This document shows positions 33,702 to 40,098 of a stretch of 64,000 bases of DNA, in pieces; the stretch's first letter is position 1; each line of letters starts with the position of its first letter. Location of the stretch: assembly GCF_900109465.1 (NCBI RefSeq), contig NZ_FOAZ01000014.1:1-64000 (forward strand), read 5' to 3'. Position numbers and translations under genes: made by a program. The stretch is from Streptacidiphilus jiangxiensis. GTDB lineage: Bacteria > Actinomycetota > Actinomycetes > Streptomycetales > Streptomycetaceae. Under the pieces are notes generated by a model. The model did no database searches. It saw only the letters and a program-made list of their open reading frames with translations, and was not told the origin of the DNA.

Positions 33702-33797
33702 GCGGTCGTTTCTGGTGCCCTGACTACTGCGTGGTGCAGGTGATGCGGGTAGTGCTGGTGATACGGGCAGTGCGGGTGGGGCAGGTGATGCCTGGAA

Positions 33798-34016
33798 CTA
33801 CTGGGAGATGACGATCGACTGGCTGGCCTCGGACTCGGCCGTGGCGCCGTTGGAGCCGACGTTCATCGCGGTGGAGTGGTTGTGGGCGTTGACGGTGGCG
33901 ACGTGCTTGGTCACGTTGACCGTCTTGTGGAAGCTGAACTTCAGCCGGCCCAGCGCCTCGCGGCCCGGGAGCAGCTCGGCGGACTCGGCGTCGAGCTCGT
34001 GCATGTCCATGCTCAT
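33798..34016 (-). CDS. Precursor-like small peptide A (72 aa)
   Basis: 72 aa. Residues 1-27 read MSMDMHELDAESAELLPGRE then ALGRLKF and match peptide B almost exactly. The rest (FHKTVNVTKHVATVNAHNHS, then TAMNVGSNGATAESEASQSI and VISQ) is rich in Thr, Asn, His, Ser and Val with alternating polar/hydrophobic residues; it has no cysteine. ATG 34016 follows aaggaga, an excellent site. The conserved, acidic, amphipathic N-terminal part with ELLPGREAL looks like a leader for enzyme recognition and the variable C-terminal half like the product. Second of two paralogues upstream of the M50 gene. Confidence 0.75.
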   Translation of the reverse strand: MSMDMHELDAESAELLPGREALGRLKFSFHKTVNVTKHVATVNAHNHSTAMNVGSNGATAESEASQSIVISQ

Positions 34017-34064
34017 GGTGTTCTCCTTGGTGGTTGCTTGTGGCGGGTTGCGAGCGGGCCGGGA

Positions 34065-34277
34065 CTACTGGTGGATGACGATCGACTGCGAGGCGTCCGA
34101 CGCGGCGGTGGCGCAGTTCGAGCCGACGTTGGTCGCCGTCGAGGTGTTGTGCGCGTTGACGTGGACGACGTGCTTGGTGACCGTCTTGGTGAAGTTGAAC
34201 TTCAGCCGGCCCAGCGCCTCGCGGCCGGGCAGCAGCTCAGCGGACTCGGCCTCGAGCTCGTGCAGGTCCATGCTCAT
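34065..34277 (-). CDS. Precursor-like small peptide B (70 aa)
   Basis: 70 aa. The leader-like MSMDLHELEAESAELLPGRE plus ALGRLKF differs from peptide A at only two positions. The C-terminal half (FTKTVTKHVVHVNAHNTSTA, then TNVGSNCATAASDASQSIVI and HQ) is two residues shorter in the Val/Thr region and contains one Cys. ATG 34277 follows gagggg. First gene of the reverse-strand operon, 48 bp before peptide A, and the one nearest the promoter with twin operators. The two genes clearly arose by tandem duplication. Confidence 0.75.
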   Translation of the reverse strand: MSMDLHELEAESAELLPGREALGRLKFNFTKTVTKHVVHVNAHNTSTATNVGSNCATAASDASQSIVIHQ

Positions 34278-34295
34278 GAGAATCCCCCTCGGGAT

Positions 34296-34323
34296 GCAGT
34301 AGCGACGGCGTCCGATCGTCCAA
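34296..34323 (-). promoter_or_regulatory. Candidate promoter of the peptide/M50 operon
   Basis: On the reverse strand, -35 TTGGAC (34318-34323), a 16-nt spacer and -10 TACTGC (34296-34301) precede the peptide B start by about 19 nt. The -35 box is part of one operator half-site, so regulator binding would block RNA polymerase. Confidence 0.5.
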
Positions 34324-34357
34324 CCCTGTCGGACGCCTTGTCCAACGAGATTGGACA
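34317..34357. promoter_or_regulatory. Twin operators in the peptide-operon / XRE divergent region
   Basis: TGTCCAA-N5-TTGGACA (34339-34357) is a perfect 7-bp-arm palindrome. A second site GTCCAA-N5-TCGGAC (34318-34334) has the same 5-nt spacer and one mismatch. The centres are 22 bp apart, two helical turns. The proximal site overlaps the operon's likely -35 box. The adjacent divergent XRE regulator (34542) is the best candidate binder. Confidence 0.75.
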
Positions 34358-34541
34358 GTAGTCACCCCGGAAGCACCGGCGCAAGGGTTTCGATGGCAAC
34401 GCTCTGTCACAGACTCGTAACAGAGAGAAATGTGCAGGTGGGCGGCCATGCGGCGGCCCAAGAAGGCGTGATCGCCCTAGAATCGACCCCGCAGGACCGC
34501 CGGCCCGGCCGTCCCGGGCGGAGCACGAGGGAGGGAGCGGG

Positions 34542-34931
34542 GTGTCCAACGAGGCGTCCAACGCACTGCAGGCACTCATGCGGGAGCGACTGGACCGGCA
34601 GGGCTGGTCCTACGGCGACGTGGCGCGCCGGGGCGAGATCCCCCGATCCACGGTGCACCACCTGGCGACCACCGACCGCCTGGTGCGGATGCCCCAGCCC
34701 GCCACCCTGGAGGGCCTGTCCCGCGGACTGGAGCTGCCGCTGGACACGATCCGCCGCGCGGCGGCGGAGGCGTGCGGCATCCACCTGTACGAGGCTGCGC
34801 CCGACCCCGAGGTCGACGTGCTCATCGCGAGCGTCCAGCAGCTGTCGCCGGAGAACCGGCGCCACGTCGCAGCCCTGGTCGAATCCCTGCTCGAACGGAG
34901 CCGCCACCCGGAGGGTGAAGCTTCGGACTAG
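34542..34931 (+). CDS. XRE-type regulator divergent to the peptide operon
   Basis: 129 aa, GTG start with gagggag upstream and a good -10 (TAGAAT, 34478-34483). The N-terminal HTH reads LQALMRERLDRQGWSYGDVARRGEIPRSTVHHLATTDR, followed by ATLEGLSRGLELPLDTIRRAAAEA. The C-terminal helix includes LSPENRRHVAALVESLLERS. Its position facing the precursor genes across twin operators suggests it controls the peptide operon. Confidence 0.78.
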   Translation: MSNEASNALQALMRERLDRQGWSYGDVARRGEIPRSTVHHLATTDRLVRMPQPATLEGLSRGLELPLDTIRRAAAEACGIHLYEAAPDPEVDVLIASVQQLSPENRRHVAALVESLLERSRHPEGEASD

Positions 34932-35116
34932 GGTCGGATATTGACGCCCGGTAGCTCGATTCGGTTGCAGCTACGTCCAGGTTCGACCGGAATGAGCGAA
35001 TTCGGCGATTGCCAGGGGCTCAGACCCTTCCGTCCGGCTAGGTTCGTCGCCAACAGGGACCTCCGAGCCGCCGGCGGCCTCCTGCTGCTCAATGGCAACA
35101 AGGCCAGGGGGGACAC

Positions 35117-35377
35117 GTGCTGGTCGTGCAAGGAAGCCCCACCACAGCGGTGGTTCGGGGCCGTACCGGGGAATCCGTGGTGCTGCTCTCCGGGGAGCTG
35201 CCCACCGTACTGACGGAGGAGGCCCTGACCCAGGTCCTCGACCTGGCCGCCGCGGTCCTGGACCGCGACGAGATGATCCTCTTCCGCCGCTGCCTCGACG
35301 CCCTGCGCCGGGGCGACATAAGCCGCACCCGTCGCATCGCGATCGACGGAGCGGTCCTGACGGTCTGGCAGGACTGA
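35117..35377 (+). CDS. Small hypothetical protein
   Basis: 86 aa from GTG 35117 with ggggga upstream. Sequence: LVVQGSPTTAVVRGRTGES, VLLSGELPTVLTEEALTQVL, LDRDEMILFRRCLDALRRGD and RRIAIDGAVLTVWQD. It looks like a compact alpha/beta or helical protein; no signal or TM segment. No family recognised. It may extend the XRE transcription unit (186 bp gap). A hairpin follows at 35403. Confidence 0.55.
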   Translation: MLVVQGSPTTAVVRGRTGESVVLLSGELPTVLTEEALTQVLDLAAAVLDRDEMILFRRCLDALRRGDISRTRRIAIDGAVLTVWQD

Positions 35378-35402
35378 GCCAGGTCAGGAAACGGGACTGC
35401 GG

Positions 35403-35428
35403 CCCGGCTCTCGGCGGCGAGAGCCGGG
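35403..35428 (+). terminator. Hairpin terminator
   Basis: Perfect 11-bp stem cccggctctcg (35403-35413) / cgagagccggg (35418-35428), loop GCGG, 26 nt after the 86-aa gene. Confidence 0.75.
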
Positions 35429-35809
35429 TCGCCGTTGTCCCCGCTGCCTCAGCTGTCTCCCGCCGTCTCCCGCTGTCTCAGTTGTCTCCGTTGTCTCCGT
35501 TCGAACAGCTCGCCGGAGCTCAGGGGCCCCCGTCCAGCGGGGTGGACGCACCGCTGGGGCCATGCCGGATGAGCATCACGACCAGCAGGAGCCCGGGTCC
35601 GCACGTGAGGCTCAGCATGGCGACAACCAGCGCCAGGGACCAGCAGTCCCCGCGCCGCCGCAGCTTTGCCGCGCGCTCGGCCTCACCTACCGCCCCGTTC
35701 CGCGCGAGCCGCCCCCTCTGGCATCACATGTACGTACAACTCTCTTTTCCAGCAGGAGAGTTCGAGAAACACCCCACCTCTGGAGCGCCACGGTCCGCCG
35801 CCCGGGACT
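35429..35809. other. Intergenic stretch with short tandem repeats
   Basis: 381 bp with no supported gene. It holds an imperfect tract of gtctc(c)-containing repeats (about 35455-35503), a TGTACGTACA palindrome (35729-35738) and inverted aactctc/gagagtt arms (35738-35762) that may be regulatory for the following exonuclease gene. Confidence 0.5.
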
Positions 35810-37576
35810 ATGAGCGGACTGCGGGCTTCCGGCATGATCACCGGTAAAGCGGCGGTCCCCTGCCTGCCGCACTCGTTGCTGCTCGGAGAGGCTCCACCCT
35901 TGTTCGTCCCGACCTACCTGACGCGTCGTCCCGACGGGTTCGACCCTCGCGCATTCCAGTACACCGTCGTGGACCTGGAGACGACCGGCAAGGCGACGAG
36001 GGCCGATCAGCACGATCGGGTGTGCGAGGTCGCCGCCGTCCGGATGCGCGCCGACGGCACCGTGCTCGACGAACTGTCCACCCTGGTGCACCCCGACAGG
36101 CCGATCCTCGCGGCAAGTCAGCAGATCCACGGCATCGACGACGCGGTGGTGGCCGGCGCGCCGAGGTTCGCCGAGATCGCGGGAAACCTCCTGGACCTGA
36201 TGCGGGACACCGTGGTCGTGACCCACAACCGCGCGTTCGACGAGGCGTTCCTGGGCCACGAGTTCGCCCGCCTCGGCCTCGCGGGGATCCGGATCCCCGG
36301 CCTGTGCACCCTGGCGACCGTCCGCGGCCACACGGACCTGCCCGGCTACCGGCTCGCGGGTGTCGTCAAGTCCCTGTCCGGCGCGTGGCCGAAGCGCGAG
36401 CACAACGCCCTGGACGACTGCCGCAGCACCGGCCGCGTGCTCGCGACGCTGCTGGCCACCGGCCCGACGCGGCTCACGCTCACCCCGACGGCCCGCGTGG
36501 CGCCCCTTCCGGCCCGGTCCTCCGGGCGGCGGCTGTATCCGCGCATGGTCCAGGTGCGCTCGGGGCCGTACACCGGCGTCGAGAACCTCGCGCAGTTCCT
36601 CCCCGCGCATCGCGCGGCTGCCCCTGCCTCTTCCTCCGCCGGGGAGGAGTACGCCGCCCTGGTGTTGGCGATGGCCCGCAGCAAGTCTCTCGGCCAGCAC
36701 GACGCCGCTCGGCTGGCGTCCGCAGCCTCCGAGGCAGGACTGACGCGAGGCGGCCTCGCCGCCGCCCACCTGGCGCTGTGGCAGGCGCGGCACCACAGCA
36801 TCCCCGCTCCGGTCGGCGCGGCGGACGCGAAGGACCTGCATCACCTCGCCAAGGTGCTCGGCGTGACGGAGCAGGCCGCAGATCGACTTCCGCCCGTCAC
36901 GGCGGACCTGAAGGGCTGGCGGATCGTGCCGCTCGGCACGAGCGCGGAGGTCCGTGAGGTGGCCTCGTGGGCGGGGTGGCACGGGGCCACCGTCGGCGTG
37001 CGCCCGTCCAAGACCACTCGACTCCTGATCGCCGAGGCGAACACCGAAGTGGCTGCCCTCCCCCTGCCCGCCGGGACCGCGATACCGGTGCTGGCCCCCG
37101 AGGCGGCGAAGACGTTCCTGAAGGCGAGGATCGCCGAGAGTCGGGCCGAGGCACAGGCCACGCAGGCCACGAAGGCCGGCCGCGAGGATCTGCCCACCGA
37201 CCCGTTGATCTTCCCGACGTCGCTGCTCGGCGAGGTCTGGCGGCGGTACGAACTGCCGGGGCAGGCCACCCAGGGAACCTTCACGCCCCCGGTCAGGTGG
37301 CTCGTGGAGCAGGCTTCCGATCCGACGGCACGCTTCGCCTCCTGGCAGCAGAAGGGCGGCCGCCTCGGTCTGCGGGTCAGGAAGTCCGGAATACCGGCGC
37401 ACCACCGCCGCCTGGTCGCCGAGGCGCAGCCGGTGCTCGAGGCCGAACTGCGACGGGCGAGCGCTGTGCGCATCACCCCCGCCCCACGCCGCCTGACAAG
37501 TCCGGCCGCAAACCAGGCCGGACCGCTCACGCAACTGCTCTCCTGGGTCAAGGACTACGCCCGCAAGGGAAGGTGA
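35810..37576 (+). CDS. DEDDh 3'-5' exonuclease (DnaQ-like) with C-terminal BRCT-like region
   Basis: Up to 588 aa. Exonuclease domain (about residues 45-225): ExoI YTVVDLETTG, ExoII VTHNRAFDEAFLGHE, ExoIII HNALDDCRSTGRVL, giving the D-E-D-D/H active site. The C-terminal half has a long helical region, then KGWRIVPLGTS...EVASWAGWHGATVGVRPSKTTRLLIAE, which looks like a BRCT fold. Role: proofreading or nucleic-acid trimming, partner unknown. Start uncertain: ATG 35810 and 35834 lack ribosome sites, whereas TTG 35900 (about 558 aa) has ggagagg 7 nt upstream and begins just before the conserved domain. Coupled to a 74-aa protein. Confidence 0.85.
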   Translation: MSGLRASGMITGKAAVPCLPHSLLLGEAPPLFVPTYLTRRPDGFDPRAFQYTVVDLETTGKATRADQHDRVCEVAAVRMRADGTVLDELSTLVHPDRPILAASQQIHGIDDAVVAGAPRFAEIAGNLLDLMRDTVVVTHNRAFDEAFLGHEFARLGLAGIRIPGLCTLATVRGHTDLPGYRLAGVVKSLSGAWPKREHNALDDCRSTGRVLATLLATGPTRLTLTPTARVAPLPARSSGRRLYPRMVQVRSGPYTGVENLAQFLPAHRAAAPASSSAGEEYAALVLAMARSKSLGQHDAARLASAASEAGLTRGGLAAAHLALWQARHHSIPAPVGAADAKDLHHLAKVLGVTEQAADRLPPVTADLKGWRIVPLGTSAEVREVASWAGWHGATVGVRPSKTTRLLIAEANTEVAALPLPAGTAIPVLAPEAAKTFLKARIAESRAEAQATQATKAGREDLPTDPLIFPTSLLGEVWRRYELPGQATQGTFTPPVRWLVEQASDPTARFASWQQKGGRLGLRVRKSGIPAHHRRLVAEAQPVLEAELRRASAVRITPAPRRLTSPAANQAGPLTQLLSWVKDYARKGR

Positions 37577-37797
37577 CCCCCGACACAGGTGTCCGCGACC
37601 GCCCCGCGACGATGCGGGCAGCGCCGCAGCACTTCCGCGAGCGTGCCGTCGACGCCCTCGAAGCCTGGGGTGAGGACACCGCCGGCCTGGCGGTCGGACG
37701 CGACCCCTGGGCCTTCATCGACGCCGACCTCCCGCGCTGCGCGCTCGACCACGGAACCGGCTCCTGGACCAACAGCGGCGACGCGCCGCCGTTCTGA
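37573..37797 (+). CDS. Small hypothetical protein coupled to the exonuclease
   Basis: 74 aa. GTG 37573 overlaps the exonuclease stop (GTGA) with aaggga just upstream, the usual coupling arrangement. Sequence includes FRERAVDALEAWGEDTAGLA, GRDPWAFIDADLPRCALDHG and NSGDAPPF. Acidic, soluble, no recognised family. The tight overlap suggests a function with the exonuclease. Confidence 0.5.
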   Translation: MTPDTGVRDRPATMRAAPQHFRERAVDALEAWGEDTAGLAVGRDPWAFIDADLPRCALDHGTGSWTNSGDAPPF

Positions 37798-37843
37798 TGC
37801 CCGGGCTGGGCAGCACCCGAAGGTGCCGAGGCAGGTGGAAAAG

Positions 37844-37880
37844 CGAAGCGGCCCCCTGATCAGATCAGGGGGCCGCTTCG
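37844..37880 (-). terminator. Terminator of the tRNA-Leu gene (bidirectional)
   Basis: Perfect 17-bp stem cgaagcggccccctgat (37844-37860) / atcagggggccgcttcg (37864-37880), loop CAG, followed on the reverse strand by CTTTTCC. It also ends the exonuclease operon on the forward strand. Confidence 0.92.
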
Positions 37881-37888
37881 ACCTACTG

Positions 37889-37971
37889 TGCGCGAGGGGG
37901 GACTTGAACCCCCACGCCCCGAAGGGCACTAGCACCTCAAGCTAGCGCGTCTGCCATTCCGCCACCCGCGC
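37889..37971 (-). tRNA. tRNA-Leu (anticodon GAG)
   Basis: The reverse strand folds as a class II tRNA: acceptor GCGCGGG / CTCGCGC, D arm with GGAATGGCAGAC, anticodon stem CTAGC-TTGAGGT-GCTAG with anticodon GAG, a variable arm, and T arm GTGGGGGTTCAAGTCCCCC. 83 nt; CCA is not encoded. Reads CUC/CUU codons. Confidence 0.96.
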
Positions 37972-38282
37972 TGGTGGCCTGCGCGGTGACCCGCGCTGAC
38001 GTGCACAACAATACCAAGAAAACAGACTGCTCCCGACCACTCCGACCTCCGATCGGAAGTAGTCCTACCCGGTCAACATGCATGACAGAACGTGCTTCTT
38101 CGGTCACTTTGTGCGCTGACGCCGCTCCGTGGGCAGGACAAGGCTGTGATAGGACGACTTCTCTGTCCAGGAGCGCCGACCACTGCTAGCCGAGGATGGC
38201 GGAACGAACCATGCATGTCCGCGGAGACCAGCCCTGCGAACCGCCGCTCACGACCGGAACCGTCACGGGAGGAGCGGATGTG

Positions 38283-38729
38283 ATGCCGCCCGGAGTCGAG
38301 GGTGTGTGGCGTTTCGCCGCGCCCGCCGTCGACGTGACCGTGTCGCACGCCCGGCACGCCGTGCGGGACCTGCTGGTGGCCCAGGGGATCAGCGGCCCCG
38401 GGTACCAGGAGCTCCTGGACGGGGTGCTGCTGATCGTCTCGGAGCTGGTGACCAACTCGGTGCGGCATGCCGCGCTGCTCTCGCCCGAGCTGGTCGTCGA
38501 GGTGGTGATGTCCTCCGGATGGGTGCGGCTCTCCGTCGAGGACAGTCACCCCTACCGGCCCAAAGCGCTCTCGGAGGACTTCAACCGGCTCGGCGGTCGC
38601 GGCCTGCTGCTGGTCAAGGCGATCACCGCCGAGTCCGGCGGCACCTGCGACGTCGAGCGGACCACCGGCGGGGGGAAGGTGGTCTGGGTGGAGCTGCCCC
38701 TCCCCCGCCCGCGCGGCGCCACTCCCTGA
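38283..38729 (+). CDS. ATP-binding regulator, RsbW/anti-sigma-like histidine-kinase-fold ATPase
   Basis: 148 aa from ATG 38283, which has gggaggag 8 nt upstream; in-frame ATGs at 38196 and 38211 would add 24-29 unconserved residues. HATPase_c_2 motifs: N box IVSELVTNSVRHA, G1 VEDSHPYRPK, G2 LGGRGLLLVKAI. Streptomycetes have dozens of such stand-alone ATPases that act as anti-sigma kinases on STAS-domain proteins. No sigma factor or STAS protein is adjacent, so the partner is unknown. Confidence 0.85.
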   Translation: MPPGVEGVWRFAAPAVDVTVSHARHAVRDLLVAQGISGPGYQELLDGVLLIVSELVTNSVRHAALLSPELVVEVVMSSGWVRLSVEDSHPYRPKALSEDFNRLGGRGLLLVKAITAESGGTCDVERTTGGGKVVWVELPLPRPRGATP

Positions 38730-38757
38730 CGAACAGGACGTGGCGCTCACGGCACCG

Positions 38758-39879
38758 TCACACCACCGTGCGCCACCAGTGGTCGAGCTTCGGCGGCGCG
38801 GTGACCTCCAGGCGCTCGCCCGGGCGCGGCACGGCCAGCGTCACGCCCGCCGCGTCCGCGGCCTCGCACAGGCGCTCCACCGGCTCGGACCAGTCGTGCA
38901 GGCCGAGCACGAAGGTGCACCAGTGGACCGGGACGAGCAGCTCACCGCGCACGTCGAGGTGGGTGCGCAGGCCCTCCTCGGGCGTCATGTGGATGTCGGG
39001 CCAGTGCTCGCTGTAGGCGCCGATCTGGACCAGCGTCAGGTCGAACTGGCCGAACTGCTCCCCTGTCTTCCGGAAGCCGTCGAAGTAGCCCGAGTCGCCG
39101 CTGTAGAAGACCCGGCGCTCGGAACCGAGGATCGCCCAGGAGCTCCACAGCGTGCCGTTGTTGCTGAAGCCGCGGCCGGAGAAGTGGTACGCCGACGTAC
39201 AGACCAGGCGTAGCGCGCCGACCTCCGCGGTCTCCTCCCAGTCGAGTTCGATCACACGCGAACGCTCCACGCCCCAGCGCTCCAGGTGCGCGCCGACGCC
39301 CAGCGGGACGACGAACGGCATGGACTGCAGCCGGGCCAGCGCCCGGATCGTGTGCATGTCCAGGTGGTCGTAGTGGTCGTGCGAGATCAGGACCGCGTCG
39401 ATCTCGGGCAGCCGCTCCAGCTCGACGGGCGGATTGTGCAGCCGGCGCGGGCCGACCGACTGGGAGGGCGAGCAGCGTTCGGACCAGACCGGGTCGAGCA
39501 GGAGGCGGTGGCCCTCGATCTCGACCAGCGCGCTGGAGTGACCGAACCAGGTGACCGCCAGGTCCTCGCTGGCCTGCTGGGCGATGTCGCGCACCAACGG
39601 GATCGGGCGGGACGGCTTGCGCTGCTGCTTGCCGAAGAGCAGCTCACGGGCGACGCTGCTGCTGTCCGGACGGGAGAAGTCGCCCGTCCGCTCCGGGCCC
39701 GGTGGGTTGTGGAAGGTGCCCTCGCGATACTGCGGGGAGGCCTTGAGGCGGTCGCCGCGGCTGCCCGACGTCGGGTCGCCGCCGAACGCGACCGGCACCT
39801 CGCGCGCCGCCCAGGCCACCGCGGCCGCGCCCGCCGCGCCGACTCCTGCGGCGATCCTGCCCGCCCGGTTGAGTCCCAT
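38758..39879 (-). CDS. Metallo-beta-lactamase-fold hydrolase (NAPE-PLD/UlaG-like), membrane-anchored
   Basis: 373 aa. N-terminal hydrophobic segment (RIAAGVGAAGAAAVAWAA) is an anchor or signal. The MBL zinc site reads ISHDHYDHLD. Further ligands lie in YSGDSGYFDGF and VPVHWCTF. WFGHSSALVEIEGHRLLLDPVWSERCSPS and the YHFSGRGF loop are typical of the NAPE-PLD-like group that hydrolyses phosphodiesters or lactones. ATG 39879 has aaggagagg upstream. Substrate unknown. Confidence 0.85.
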   Translation of the reverse strand: MGLNRAGRIAAGVGAAGAAAVAWAAREVPVAFGGDPTSGSRGDRLKASPQYREGTFHNPPGPERTGDFSRPDSSSVARELLFGKQQRKPSRPIPLVRDIAQQASEDLAVTWFGHSSALVEIEGHRLLLDPVWSERCSPSQSVGPRRLHNPPVELERLPEIDAVLISHDHYDHLDMHTIRALARLQSMPFVVPLGVGAHLERWGVERSRVIELDWEETAEVGALRLVCTSAYHFSGRGFSNNGTLWSSWAILGSERRVFYSGDSGYFDGFRKTGEQFGQFDLTLVQIGAYSEHWPDIHMTPEEGLRTHLDVRGELLVPVHWCTFVLGLHDWSEPVERLCEAADAAGVTLAVPRPGERLEVTAPPKLDHWWRTVV

Positions 39880-40063
39880 GCCCCGACCTCTCCTTGCTTC
39901 CTGTTCCGGCGGTTCGGCGAAGCCGCCCGCACTGCGGCAACGGTCCACCGGAAGCCGCTGTTCCCCGGCCGCCGGTCGAATTCGTGATCACTGCTGTGAC
40001 CTGCACCGCTACCCGCAGAGCCGCTGCGCGAACCGGAAACTGCGGGCGTGACCATCCCCACGC

Positions 40064-40092
40064 GTGACAGGCCGGGGCGCTTCGGGCACTCT
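40064..40092 (+). promoter_or_regulatory. Probable leaderless promoter of the transketolase-like gene
   Basis: -35 GTGACA (40064-40069), 17-nt spacer, -10 CACTCT (40087-40092), then 6 nt to ATG 40099, which has no Shine-Dalgarno. Confidence 0.5.
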
Positions 40093-40098
40093 GCTGGC

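Noticed and set aside
31736-33811. Forward ORF of 691 codons antisense to the M50 gene
   Set aside because: Low-complexity shadow; the reverse strand has zinc-protease motifs.
33808-34302. Forward ORF across the two precursor-like peptide genes with an internal repeat
   Set aside because: The internal repeat only mirrors the duplicated reverse-strand genes; those have strong ribosome sites and gene-like leaders.
30322-34931. Lanthipeptide, lasso or thiopeptide cluster
   Set aside because: No LanM/LanB/LanC, lasso cyclase, YcaO or ABC transporter; peptide cores lack the needed Cys pattern. Kept as an unclassified peptide system.
37844-37971. tRNA-Leu as attachment site of an integrated element
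   Set aside because: No duplicated tRNA 3' end, integrase or phage-like genes found in the window.
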